From positions 1-48,793 of the forward strand of contig PKUA01000048.1 in assembly GCA_002868905.1 (NCBI GenBank): a stretch of DNA of 48,793 bases, in the 5' to 3' direction. Positions 35,473 through 43,847 of the stretch are shown here, in pieces. Positions within the stretch are counted from its first letter, which is position 1, and every line of letters starts with the position of its first letter. The notes under the pieces are model-generated. The model was not told the DNA's origin. It saw only the letters and a list, made by a program, of their open reading frames with translations, and made no database searches. Position numbers and translations under genes: made by a program. The DNA is from Desulfuromonas sp. Lineage in GTDB: Bacteria > Desulfobacterota > Desulfuromonadia > Desulfuromonadales > Geothermobacteraceae.

Positions 35473-36467
35473 TCGAGTTCGCCTGGCCCTGGGTGTTTTT
35501 TCTGCTGCCGATGCCTTACCTCGTCCGGCGTTTTGCTCCGCCAGCGCTGGCCGGTGAGGAAGCGGCTCTGTGGGTCCCGGTGTTGCAGCCGTTCAGCCAG
35601 GCCAGACATCGACGTGGCTACCAGCGTTTACCTGTTTGGATGGTCGTGTTGGCCGTTCTTTGCTGGATGTTTCTGGTCGGAGCGGCCGCCCGTCCCCAGT
35701 GGCTGGGAGACCCGGTCGAAATACCGGTCAGCGGCCGGGACCTGGTTTTGGCGGTCGATCTCTCCGGCAGCATGAAAACCGAAGATTTCCAGCTCGGAGG
35801 ATCGAAGGTCGATCGTCTTTCAGCCCTGAAACGGGTTGCAAGTGATTTTATTTCCCGTCGGCAGGGGGACAGGCTTGGGCTGATCCTGTTCGGGGAACAG
35901 GCCTACGTACAAACACCCCTGACCTTCGACCGGACGACAGTGGCGACGCTGCTTGAAGAAGCTGTTATCGGCCTGGCTGGAGAGAAGACTGCCATCGGTG
36001 ACGCTATCGGTCTTGCCGTGAAGCGGCTGCAATCGGGCGACACAGACGAACGGGTGCTGATTCTGCTGACAGATGGGGCCAATACCGCCGGCCGGATATC
36101 GCCTCTCAAGGGCGCTGAGCTTGCGGCAGCCAAGGGGTTGAAAATCTACACGATCGGCATAGGCGCCGACGAGATGATGGTGCGGAACCTGTTTTTCGAG
36201 AGAAGGGTCAATCCCTCGGTCGACCTGGATGAAAAGACCCTGCGGAAAATTGCAGAGCTGACCGGCGGTCGTTACTTCCGGGCGCGGGATACCGCAGGCC
36301 TGGTCGGGATCTACTCACTGCTTGACCAGCTCGAACCGATTGAGAAAGAGGTTGAGGTTTTTCGCCCGGTAACAGCCCTCTACCCCTGGCCTCTCGCTTC
36401 GGCCCTGATTGGGTTCATCCTCATGCTCCTGCTGCAGCGTGGATATCGGGGGAGGTGGCAGGCATGA
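35469..36467 (+). CDS. batA: BatA-like von Willebrand A protein
   Basis: The 332-aa inner-membrane protein has an N-terminal helix (FAWPWVFFLLPMPYLVRRFAP) and a second near 60-75. A VWA domain has the complete metal site DLSGSM (about 100) and LLTDGANTAG (about 205), and a C-terminal helix ends the protein (ASALIGFILMLLL). This is the BatA layout. Bat proteins were linked to aerotolerance in Bacteroides; here the likely role is envelope stress or complex assembly together with MoxR. It overlaps DUF4381 upstream and batB downstream by ATGA. Confidence 0.9.
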   Translation: MIEFAWPWVFFLLPMPYLVRRFAPPALAGEEAALWVPVLQPFSQARHRRGYQRLPVWMVVLAVLCWMFLVGAAARPQWLGDPVEIPVSGRDLVLAVDLSGSMKTEDFQLGGSKVDRLSALKRVASDFISRRQGDRLGLILFGEQAYVQTPLTFDRTTVATLLEEAVIGLAGEKTAIGDAIGLAVKRLQSGDTDERVLILLTDGANTAGRISPLKGAELAAAKGLKIYTIGIGADEMMVRNLFFERRVNPSVDLDEKTLRKIAELTGGRYFRARDTAGLVGIYSLLDQLEPIEKEVEVFRPVTALYPWPLASALIGFILMLLLQRGYRGRWQA

Positions 36468-38311
36468 TGACCGACTTTCATTTCCTGCGACCCGCCTGGT
36501 TCATTGTGTTGGTCCCGGCGTTGGTATTGCTGTGGCGGGTATGGCGACAGCAGTTGCGCAGTCGCAGCTGGGAGGCGGCCTGTGACCGTGAACTGCTGCC
36601 GTATCTGATTCTCGGGAGGAGCAGGCGTCGACAGAACTGGCCCTTCTGGATGGCGCTGGTCGGTTTGTTGCTGGGCGTTGTCGCTCTGGCCGGTCCGGTT
36701 TGGAAACGGCAACCGGTACCGTTGTTTCGTTCCGATTCAGCTCTTGTGCTGATCCTGGACCTGTCGCGATCCATGAATGTCGCGGATGTGAAGCCGAGCC
36801 GACTGGAAAGGGCTCGGTTGAAGCTGGAGGACATCCTGCGCGAGCGGCGTGAAGGACAGACTGCGCTGGTTGTGTTCGCTCATGAAGCATTTGTGGTAAC
36901 GCCGCTTACCGATGACGTTAAAACCATAACCGCTTTGTTGGCCAGTCTGGAACCGGAACTGATGCCGGCGCAGGGGAGTCGCCCGGACCTGGCGATTGCG
37001 GAAGCGATTTCCCTGTTGCGCCAGGCGGGTTTGCAGAAGGGGGATCTGCTGCTGGTGACGGATGAAGAACGACCGGAAGAGTTTCTCGCCGCGGCCAGGG
37101 AAGCGAGAGAGCAGGGGGGAAAGCTCGGTGTGCTCGGTGTCGGTACGAATGAGGGAGCGCCGATCCCTTTACGCGAGGGCGGGTTTCTTAAGGATGTGGA
37201 CGGGCAGATGGTCCTCCCGCGCATTAATGGAAAAGGTCTGGCCGAACTCGCCGCCGCCGGTGGAGGGGTGTACCAGGGGATGACCGTTGACGACAAGGAC
37301 ATACAGAGCCTGATCGGAAGTTTCCGGCAACTGCCTATCGATGCCGAACAGACAAAGGATGAAAGGTACGGTGATCGTTGGCGGGAGGACGGGGTCTGGC
37401 TGCTCTTGCCGCTGCTGTTTCTCGCTGCGAGCGCCTTTCGCCGCGGCTGGCTGCTCGTCATTGTGTTCTGTTGCTTGCTCCCACGTCCGGCTGCGGCCTT
37501 TGAGTGGTCTGATCTCTGGTTGCGCAACGACCAGCAGGGGGCAACCCAATACGATGCGCAGAATTATGAGGCTGCCGCAGAGCGGTTCGATAACTCACGC
37601 TGGAGAGCTGCAGCCCTGTATCGCGACGGAAAGTTTCAAGAGGCTGCAGACCTGCTTTCGGGCAGCGGTGAAGTTGACGATCTCTATAACCGTGGAAATG
37701 CCTTTGCCAGGCAGGGAAAGCTGACAGAAGCGCTCGCATCCTACCAGGAGGCTTTGAAGCGCAACCCGGAACATGATGACGCACTCTATAACAAGCGCCT
37801 GGTAGAAGATGCTCTCCAGCAGCAACAATCGGGACATCAGGGATCCGGCGAAGGAGAGCAGAACAGAGATGGGTCGGACTCACAATCCAAAGAGTCATCC
37901 GATCCAAGCGACAAATCCGGACAACAGGAGAATAACGATGACGGCTCCGCTTCTGGACGACGCGAAGATCAATCGTCTCAGCAGGAGTCGGATCAAAAAG
38001 GGATGACAGGGGGCAAACAGCCGCAGGATGAGACCACTGGCCTGACCGAAGAAGATATGGCGGGAAATGGTAGGGAGGGCCAGGCGGAAGGCGCCAGGAT
38101 AACGGATGAAGACAGCGGGCAAGAACAAACCTCCGAGGAGTTAATGGCCGGTTCCGAAGCGTTACAGGATCCGGAGGCGCTGGAAGAGGATCGGGCAGTT
38201 CAGCAGTGGTTGAAGAGGATACCGGACGATCCCGGTGGCCTGTTGCGGCGGAAGTTTCTCTACCAGTCGCGGCAGCGGCAAAATCAAACCGAAGGAGAGC
38301 GCAGATGGTAG
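36464..38311 (+). CDS. batB: BatB-BatC fusion: VWA domain plus TPR
   Basis: The 615-aa protein joins two Bat functions. The first half has an N-terminal membrane segment and a VWA domain with metal site DLSRSM (about 104), VVTPLTDDVKTI and LLLVTDEE. A hydrophobic stretch (about 308-345) follows. The second half has TPR-like repeats (about 355-450: YRDGKFQEAADLL, YNRGNAFARQGKLTEALASY) as in BatC. It then has a long acidic Gln/Ser/Asp/Gly-rich region (450-580). ATG 36464 overlaps the batA stop and follows GGGGGAGG. BatB and BatC are separate genes in Bacteroides. Confidence 0.88.
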   Translation: MMTDFHFLRPAWFIVLVPALVLLWRVWRQQLRSRSWEAACDRELLPYLILGRSRRRQNWPFWMALVGLLLGVVALAGPVWKRQPVPLFRSDSALVLILDLSRSMNVADVKPSRLERARLKLEDILRERREGQTALVVFAHEAFVVTPLTDDVKTITALLASLEPELMPAQGSRPDLAIAEAISLLRQAGLQKGDLLLVTDEERPEEFLAAAREAREQGGKLGVLGVGTNEGAPIPLREGGFLKDVDGQMVLPRINGKGLAELAAAGGGVYQGMTVDDKDIQSLIGSFRQLPIDAEQTKDERYGDRWREDGVWLLLPLLFLAASAFRRGWLLVIVFCCLLPRPAAAFEWSDLWLRNDQQGATQYDAQNYEAAAERFDNSRWRAAALYRDGKFQEAADLLSGSGEVDDLYNRGNAFARQGKLTEALASYQEALKRNPEHDDALYNKRLVEDALQQQQSGHQGSGEGEQNRDGSDSQSKESSDPSDKSGQQENNDDGSASGRREDQSSQQESDQKGMTGGKQPQDETTGLTEEDMAGNGREGQAEGARITDEDSGQEQTSEELMAGSEALQDPEALEEDRAVQQWLKRIPDDPGGLLRRKFLYQSRQRQNQTEGERRW

Positions 38312-40029
38312 TTCATCGAACCCGGAACATTCTCCTGCTGATTATCTGCCTTGTCCTGATCTCTGCCGGAACAGGTTTTGCCGCCAAAGTAACGGCATCT
38401 GCCGAACGCGACCGTGTCGTCGATGGAGAGAGCTTTCAGCTCGATCTCAAGGTTGAAGGGGGCGCCGAGGGGGACGCGAACCTGGAGGCACTCGAAGCAG
38501 AATTTGAAATCCTTGGAAGGTCTCAAAGTTCTCAGATGAAATTCGTCAATGGCGATTTCAGTCGTTCCTTCGTCCTGTCGTTGACCTTGATGCCTCGCAA
38601 TATCGGCGTCCGGCAGGTTCCATCGATTTGTTTCGGGCAGGATTGCAGCCAGCCACTGAAAATCACCGTGCTTCCCGCCGGAAGCAATACCGGAAACCGT
38701 GGCGCGCAGGACGACCTGCTGCTTGAAGTCGAGGTGGAGCCGGAAACGGTTTATGTTCAGGGGCAGATTCTGCTGACGGTGACGTTGCTGAGCCGGATTG
38801 ACCTGTTGCAGGCAGGTTTGAGCGAGCCTCAGGTTGAGGGGGTTGAGACGGTCGTGCAACGCCTGGGTGATGATCGCCAAACCCAGGTCATGCGGAATGG
38901 TTTCCGTTACCAGGGGATCGAGCGTCGCTATGCCCTGTTCCCCCAGCAGAGTGGTGCCCTGCGCATTGCACCATTTCAATTCGACGGGCAGGTGGCGGAT
39001 GGTAGGCAAAGGCGTTTCGACCTGTTTCCTCGGGGAGGAAGACAGGTCAGGCGACATTCAAGGCCGATCGATGTCAGGGTCGATCCGGCTCCCGATTCGG
39101 CTGCAAACCGTAGTTGGCTCCCGGCGCTTGAACTGGAACTGGCCGATGATTGGCAAGGGAAGACCCAGGAGATGACGGTTGGCGAACCGCTCACCAGAAC
39201 CCTGTCGCTCCGTGCGACTGGGCTCCCTTCCGCCCAGCTTCCCCAGGTCGACTTTGATGTGCCGTCTCAATTCAAGACGTACCCGGATCAGCCCTTGAGA
39301 AAAGACTTCAGCTCCGATGCGGGCATTGTCGGATCTCTGGAACAGAAACTGGCACTGGTCCCGACGCATCCGGGAGAGTATGAATTGCCGGAGATCAGGA
39401 TTGATTGGTGGGATGTTTCAAGCCGGCGATGGCGTACCGTAACCGCTGCTTCGGTTTCGGTCGAGGTCAGGGCGGTAGCAGAAACCAAGCCATCTTCCTC
39501 AGAACCGGTTGCCGATGAACCGGTCGAATTTGCGGAAAAGTCCCAGGTCGGTGAGACGGGGACTCCGCAGACGATGAAACCAGTTACCCGTGATCCCGGA
39601 GTCTGGCCGTGGCTTACCCTGTTGGTTGGGCTTGGTTGGCTCGGTACGTTGTTTCTCCTGCTCAAGGCGCGACGGGGCAATAGCCCGGTTGAGCCGAGCG
39701 ATGATGACGCTTATGTCCAAGAAAAACAGGCCTATCGTGATTTGCAACAGGTGCTGAAGAATGGGAACCCGCAACGTATCCGAGCCGCGTTGCAAAAATA
39801 TATAAAAACAACGACGACCGGTGGAGAGAATCTGAGCCTGGAACAATTTGCTGCAAGGGCCGGGGATCCTCTGCGGCACGAGCTGGAAACCCTCGATGCT
39901 TCTCTCTACGGCAAAGAAAAACCTGTCATGGACCCACGGCGCCTCGAGCGTGCCATAGAGCAGTGGCGGACAACAGGAGCCAGGGAGCGTACGCGTGATG
40001 AGTTGCCGGGTTTATATCCGCCGAAGTGA
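38305..40029 (+). CDS. batD: BatD-like oxygen tolerance protein
   Basis: The 574-aa protein has a signal peptide (LLLIICLVLISAGTGFA). Ig-like beta domains follow, with the BatD opening KVTASAERDRVVDGESFQLDL and FRYQGIERRYALFPQQSGALRI. A membrane helix lies near 435-455 (WLTLLVGLGWLGTLFLLL) with a cytoplasmic helical tail. Most of the protein would lie in the periplasm. ATG 38305 overlaps the batB stop and follows GAAGGAGAG. It is the last gene of the moxR-bat operon. Confidence 0.88.
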   Translation: MVVHRTRNILLLIICLVLISAGTGFAAKVTASAERDRVVDGESFQLDLKVEGGAEGDANLEALEAEFEILGRSQSSQMKFVNGDFSRSFVLSLTLMPRNIGVRQVPSICFGQDCSQPLKITVLPAGSNTGNRGAQDDLLLEVEVEPETVYVQGQILLTVTLLSRIDLLQAGLSEPQVEGVETVVQRLGDDRQTQVMRNGFRYQGIERRYALFPQQSGALRIAPFQFDGQVADGRQRRFDLFPRGGRQVRRHSRPIDVRVDPAPDSAANRSWLPALELELADDWQGKTQEMTVGEPLTRTLSLRATGLPSAQLPQVDFDVPSQFKTYPDQPLRKDFSSDAGIVGSLEQKLALVPTHPGEYELPEIRIDWWDVSSRRWRTVTAASVSVEVRAVAETKPSSSEPVADEPVEFAEKSQVGETGTPQTMKPVTRDPGVWPWLTLLVGLGWLGTLFLLLKARRGNSPVEPSDDDAYVQEKQAYRDLQQVLKNGNPQRIRAALQKYIKTTTTGGENLSLEQFAARAGDPLRHELETLDASLYGKEKPVMDPRRLERAIEQWRTTGARERTRDELPGLYPPK

Positions 40030-40079
40030 TATACTCTCCAATATAAAGGTGGTTGAAGGTGAACTGTCGGAGTTGAAAT

Positions 40080-40907
40080 ATGCTCGGTGCCATCATCGGT
40101 GATTATGTCGGGTCGCGTTTCGAATTTTCTCCGCACAAGAGTGTTGATTTTCCCCTTGTTACCGAACAATCTCACTGGACCGACGATACCGTCCACACGG
40201 TCGCCCTGGCCGAACATCTGCTGACGGGAGCGCCGTACGCCGCATTGCTCAAACGCTACTTTCGTGATTTCCCCGATGCCGGATATGGTGGACGATTCAC
40301 CGTCTGGGCCGCGTCCGACGACCTGACCCCCTACAACTCCTTCGGGAACGGGTCGGCCATGAGGGTCAGTCCGGTCGGCTGGTTCTTCGCTGACCTTGAA
40401 ACGGTTCTGCTGGAAGCTGAGAAGAGCGCCGCGGTTACGCATGATCATCCCGAAGGCATCCGCGGGGCGCAGGCGGTTGCCGGAGCCGTCTGGATGGCCC
40501 GTCAAGGTGCCGACAAGATGGAAATCCGGACTTTCATTGCCGATCGATTCGGATACGACCTTGACCGCCCCCTGGAGGCAATCCGCCCGGGATACAGATT
40601 CGATGTTACCTGTCAGGGTTCGGTCCCGGAAGCGATTATCTGTTTTCTTGAAGCGACTTCCTACGAAAATTCGATACGTAACGCCGTTTCACTCGGGGGA
40701 GATGCAGATACCCAAGCCTGTATCGCCGGGTCCATCGCCGAAGCGTATTATCGGAACATCCCAAGCGTCCTCCTGAAGACGGTCAGGGGGTCTCTTCCAG
40801 GGCCATTCTTAGATGTCATCAATGCGTTTCACAGAATAAAGATGTCCGGTGAAAATGGTTTTCCCAACGATGAGAAAGGGTTTGAATCGACCGAACGAAT
40901 CTGGTAA
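40080..40907 (+). CDS. ADP-ribosylglycohydrolase family protein
   Basis: The 275-aa enzyme belongs to the ARH/DraG family, which removes ADP-ribose from proteins or small molecules using two metal ions. The metal-binding motifs are complete: HWTDDTVHTVALAE (about 33-45), NGSAMRVSPVG (about 90) and SLGGDADTQACIAGSIAEAYY (about 215). No ADP-ribosyltransferase (DraT or other) or nitrogenase gene is nearby, so the target is unknown. It begins 50 bp after batD and may be read through from that operon. A promoter for the next gene lies in its 3' end. Confidence 0.9.
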   Translation: MLGAIIGDYVGSRFEFSPHKSVDFPLVTEQSHWTDDTVHTVALAEHLLTGAPYAALLKRYFRDFPDAGYGGRFTVWAASDDLTPYNSFGNGSAMRVSPVGWFFADLETVLLEAEKSAAVTHDHPEGIRGAQAVAGAVWMARQGADKMEIRTFIADRFGYDLDRPLEAIRPGYRFDVTCQGSVPEAIICFLEATSYENSIRNAVSLGGDADTQACIAGSIAEAYYRNIPSVLLKTVRGSLPGPFLDVINAFHRIKMSGENGFPNDEKGFESTERIW

Positions 40908-40910
40908 AAT
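40882..40910 (+). promoter_or_regulatory. Probable promoter of the small membrane protein gene
   Basis: TTGAAT (40882-40887) and TAAAAT (40905-40910) are 17 bp apart. The sequence overlaps the end of the ADP-ribosylglycohydrolase gene. The ribosome-binding site AGGAGATG follows at 40925. Confidence 0.5.
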
Positions 40911-40935
40911 ATCGTTATAAAATAGGAGATGAAAG

Positions 40936-41298
40936 ATGATTCGCCTATTGTGTCTCGCATTTTTCGGTTTTGCCATGGCCATCATTTCGATGATGCGTCT
41001 GCTGGGTGACGTTGAGCCAGGCTCGCTGGTCAAACTGAAACGTATTTTCGGGCGAAAGGTCGGACTCGCGGTTCATTTTTCCGGTCACGTGGCGCTACCA
41101 CTACTGGTCGGGGTCATTTTTACTTGCGAATCGATCCTTGCCTTTTCGCCTCAGGTGTTTGACCGGCGTCAGTTCCCGATACAGGGGACCGTGCGTCAGA
41201 TGGTTGTAGAGGCAAGCCATAAGTATCATCGTTCTCTCGCCATGCTTGAAGCCGGCTACCTGATGACCGACCTTCATTACCCCCCTCTCTGCCCCTGA
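40936..41298 (+). CDS. Small membrane protein, unknown family
   Basis: A 120-aa protein that I do not recognise. It has a hydrophobic N-terminal segment (about 3-21, LLCLAFFGFAMAIISMMRLL) and a second one (about 48-71, VHFSGHVALPLLVGVIFTCESILAF), with a polar C-terminal half. The ribosome-binding site TAGGAGATGAAAG is strong and it has its own likely promoter. There are no enzyme motifs. It lies between the ADP-ribosylglycohydrolase and htpG genes. A stable hairpin (CGGGG-TTCGT-CCCCG, 41304-41318) follows five bases after the stop. Confidence 0.6.
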   Translation: MIRLLCLAFFGFAMAIISMMRLLGDVEPGSLVKLKRIFGRKVGLAVHFSGHVALPLLVGVIFTCESILAFSPQVFDRRQFPIQGTVRQMVVEASHKYHRSLAMLEAGYLMTDLHYPPLCP

Positions 41299-41320
41299 TC
41301 GAACGGGGTTCGTCCCCGAC

Positions 41321-41349
41321 TTGACAATCCCTCACAGGATGATTACCTT
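41321..41349 (+). promoter_or_regulatory. Possible htpG promoter
   Basis: A perfect TTGACA (41321-41326) lies 17 bp from a weak TACCTT (41344-41349). No sigma-32 type CCCCAT box is seen. The predicted start (about 41356) falls in the inverted repeat below. Confidence 0.4.
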
Positions 41350-41353
41350 GCCG

Positions 41354-41378
41354 AGCGTCCAAGGCCGGTTTGGACGCT
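41354..41378. repeat. 9-bp inverted repeat upstream of htpG
   Basis: AGCGTCCAA (41354-41362) and TTGGACGCT (41370-41378) are perfect inverse copies around GGCCGGT. The repeat sits at the predicted transcription start, 57 bp before the htpG ATG. It does not match the CIRCE element. It could be an operator or a 5' stem-loop of the mRNA. Confidence 0.6.
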
Positions 41379-41434
41379 GGTACCACTAATTCTATCAATC
41401 CGTAGCCTTATTATATTTTCAAGGAGATGAACCC

Positions 41435-43294
41435 ATGAGTGATCAGGTCGAGCTGGAACAGGGAAACATATCGATCCACACGGAAAATATTTTTCCGATT
41501 ATCAAAAAATGGCTCTACAGTGAGCATGACATATTTCTTCGCGAACTCGTGTCCAATGCCGTTGACGCAATCCATAAACTGCAGCATGTAAACCTGGTCG
41601 AAGGATTACAGTTGTCAGAGGACTACGGGGTCGATATTACCGTCGATGAGAAGGCGAAGACCCTGACCGTCAAAGATAACGGGGTCGGGATGACGGCCGA
41701 CGAAGTCCGCAAATACATCAACCAGATCGCCTTTTCTTCGGCCGAGGAATTTGTCGAAAAATTCAAGGACCTCGAGGATAAGAATCAGATTATTGGCCAC
41801 TTCGGTCTCGGCTTTTACTCGGCATTCATGGTCGCAAGCCAGGTCGAAATCCGAACTCTCTCCTACCAGGAAGGGGCTGCTGCGGTTCACTGGAAGTGCA
41901 ACGGATCAACCGACTACCAGATCGGCCCGTGTGACAAGGCCGAGCGTGGAACTGAAATTATCCTGCATTTGAGCAATGAGGAGGAGCAGTACCTCAAGCC
42001 GTCTCGGGTGCGCGAAGTGTTGAAGCGCTTCTGCAACTTTCTCCCGCTTCCGATTCGTTTGGCCGGTGACCAGATCAACGACAGCGACCCGTTGTGGTGC
42101 AAGACGCCGAGCGAGGTGACCGACGAGGAATACCAGGAGTTTTACCGGAAGCTTTATCCTCTTGCTGTTGAGCCGCTCTTCTGGATTCATCTGAATATCG
42201 ACTTCCCTTTCAACCTGAAAGGGATCGTCTATTTCCCTAAGCTGACCACTGAATTCGATCTCACAAAAAGCCATATCAAGTTGTTTTGCAACCAGGTTTT
42301 CGTGTCGGACAATTGCCAGGAGATGATCCCTGAATTTCTCGTTCCTTTGCAGGGATGCCTCGATGCACCCGATTTACCATTGAATGTTTCGCGCAGCTAT
42401 TTGCAGAACGAACCCCAGGTGAGGAAGATTCGCGAGGTTCTTGCCGGTAAGGTCGCCGCAAAACTGGGTGAAATTGCCAAAGGGGATGCAGAGGAGTATG
42501 CCCGGATATGGGACGACATCCACACCTTTATCAAATACGGGGTGTTGCAGGACGAGAAGTTTTATAAGAAGACCAAGGACCACTTGCTGTTTCGTACGAC
42601 CGACGCGAGCCAGCATACGACCTTGAAAGACTACCTGGAGCGGGGGAAGGAAAAATATGCCGACCAGGTCTACTATGCCAGCGACGAAAGCGCTCAGGCA
42701 AGTTACCTGCGCATGTTCCGTAACCAGGACATCGAAGTGCTGCTTCTCGATGCTCCGATCGACAGTCACCTGATTTCGTTTCTTGAACACCAGGAAGAAA
42801 ACCTTAAATTCCTCCGTATCGATTCCGAGGCGACCGACAACCTGCTTCAGGGAGAGTCAGGTCCGGATCTCGTCACCGGTGAAGATGGCAAGAGCAGTAA
42901 CGAGAGAATTGCCGACCTGTTCAAGGGAGAGCTTGACCAGGACGGTCTGACCATCCGGGTTGATGCCCTCAAGGATGGGAGTGTGCCGGCTGTCATTCTC
43001 CTTGACGAAGGAATGCGTCGCTTCCAGGAGATGACCCGTATGCTCGGTAAGGAGGCGAAGGAGATCGGCGAGCACACCTTGTTGGTGAACGCAGCCTGTC
43101 CGACGATCAAAAACCTTCTTTCCCTGAATGAGAGCGGGGAGACCTCCGCTGTGAGCTCGGTCGTTCATCAGGTTTACGACCTTGCCAGATTGGCCCAGGG
43201 AGGTTTCGACCAGGCGAGTTGGGAGGCCTTTATCGGCCGCAGCCAGGACCTTTTGCAGCTCGCCAGTCGTCCTGGCAGCGAAAATACAGAATAA
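41435..43294 (+). CDS. htpG: Chaperone HtpG (Hsp90)
   Basis: The 619-aa dimeric ATP-dependent chaperone has the GHKL ATPase domain: IFLRELVSNAVDAIHKLQ (about 29-46), DNGVGMTADEV and GHFGLGFYSAFMVA. The middle domain has KGIVYFPK, LFCNQVFVSDNCQEMIPEFL and LPLNVSRSYLQNE with the conserved Arg. The C-terminal dimer domain ends without MEEVD, as in bacteria. The N-terminal lid is normal. AAGGAGATGAACCC precedes the ATG. It is a single-gene unit, converging on fxsA. Confidence 0.96.
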   Translation: MSDQVELEQGNISIHTENIFPIIKKWLYSEHDIFLRELVSNAVDAIHKLQHVNLVEGLQLSEDYGVDITVDEKAKTLTVKDNGVGMTADEVRKYINQIAFSSAEEFVEKFKDLEDKNQIIGHFGLGFYSAFMVASQVEIRTLSYQEGAAAVHWKCNGSTDYQIGPCDKAERGTEIILHLSNEEEQYLKPSRVREVLKRFCNFLPLPIRLAGDQINDSDPLWCKTPSEVTDEEYQEFYRKLYPLAVEPLFWIHLNIDFPFNLKGIVYFPKLTTEFDLTKSHIKLFCNQVFVSDNCQEMIPEFLVPLQGCLDAPDLPLNVSRSYLQNEPQVRKIREVLAGKVAAKLGEIAKGDAEEYARIWDDIHTFIKYGVLQDEKFYKKTKDHLLFRTTDASQHTTLKDYLERGKEKYADQVYYASDESAQASYLRMFRNQDIEVLLLDAPIDSHLISFLEHQEENLKFLRIDSEATDNLLQGESGPDLVTGEDGKSSNERIADLFKGELDQDGLTIRVDALKDGSVPAVILLDEGMRRFQEMTRMLGKEAKEIGEHTLLVNAACPTIKNLLSLNESGETSAVSSVVHQVYDLARLAQGGFDQASWEAFIGRSQDLLQLASRPGSENTE

Positions 43295-43337
43295 ACCTAC
43301 CAGGTGTTTGCGGCTGTTTGATGCCAAAGAGGCGGTT

Positions 43338-43730
43338 TTACCGTTTGTGAATGGTAATCGTTCCTGATCGGAGATGCTGCTCGAGCCAGATCCGCAACCA
43401 CCCCTTGATGATCCGGCGAGTCGTCGGTACCAGCAGGAAAAATCCGCAAAGATCGGTCCAGAAGCCGGGGGTCAACAACACCAGACCCCCGGCGAGGATC
43501 ATAGCCCCGTCCAGGAGTTGTTCGGCGGGAAGACGACCGCCATTCATTTCCTCCTGGATCTCCCGTAGTACATCAATCCCCTGGGTCCGTAGGAGTAAGG
43601 TTCCTGCGATGCCGGTCAGTACGACCAGGGCAATGGTGGCCCACACCCCTAAAAGACCGCCGATCTGAATCAGGGTGTAGATTTCCAGAATTGGGACAAA
43701 AATCAATATAAAAAAGATCTTTATAAACAT
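43338..43730 (-). CDS. fxsA: FxsA family membrane protein
   Basis: The 130-aa protein matches FxsA: FVPILEIYTLIQIGGLLG, a second hydrophobic stretch, LRTQGIDVLREIQEEMNGG, and the diagnostic GLVLLTPGFWTDLCGFFLLVP near residue 85. It has about four membrane segments. E. coli FxsA can relieve phage T7 exclusion when overexpressed; its normal role is not known. The gene converges with htpG (43-bp gap) and is preceded by the palindrome-rich region that contains the DnaA-like boxes. Confidence 0.92.
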   Translation of the reverse strand: MFIKIFFILIFVPILEIYTLIQIGGLLGVWATIALVVLTGIAGTLLLRTQGIDVLREIQEEMNGGRLPAEQLLDGAMILAGGLVLLTPGFWTDLCGFFLLVPTTRRIIKGWLRIWLEQHLRSGTITIHKR

Positions 43731-43751
43731 CGTAGCACAATTACGCCCGTA

Positions 43752-43763
43752 TTCAGATCTGAA
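43752..43763. repeat. 12-bp palindrome in the fxsA leader
   Basis: TTCAGATCTGAA is a perfect palindrome 21 bp upstream of the fxsA start. A second palindrome, GGGCGCCC (43766-43773), lies two bases further out. Either could be a regulator site. Confidence 0.5.
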
Positions 43764-43819
43764 ATGGGCGCCCTCTAATTAACGCCGGGTGGGTTTGTAC
43801 CCGACATGGTAACTTACTG

Positions 43820-43847
43820 AAAATACATAGAAATTAGTGTGGTTAAA
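43820..43847 (-). promoter_or_regulatory. Possible fxsA promoter
   Basis: Read on the minus strand, TTTAAC (43847-43842) and TATTTT (43825-43820) are 16 bp apart, giving a leader of about 80 bases. A DnaA-like 9-mer (TTAACCACA) overlaps the -35. Confidence 0.3.

Noticed and set aside
41354-41378. CIRCE element upstream of htpG
   Set aside because: The arms AGCGTCCAA/TTGGACGCT do not match TTAGCACTC/GAGTGCTAA and the spacer is 7 rather than 9.
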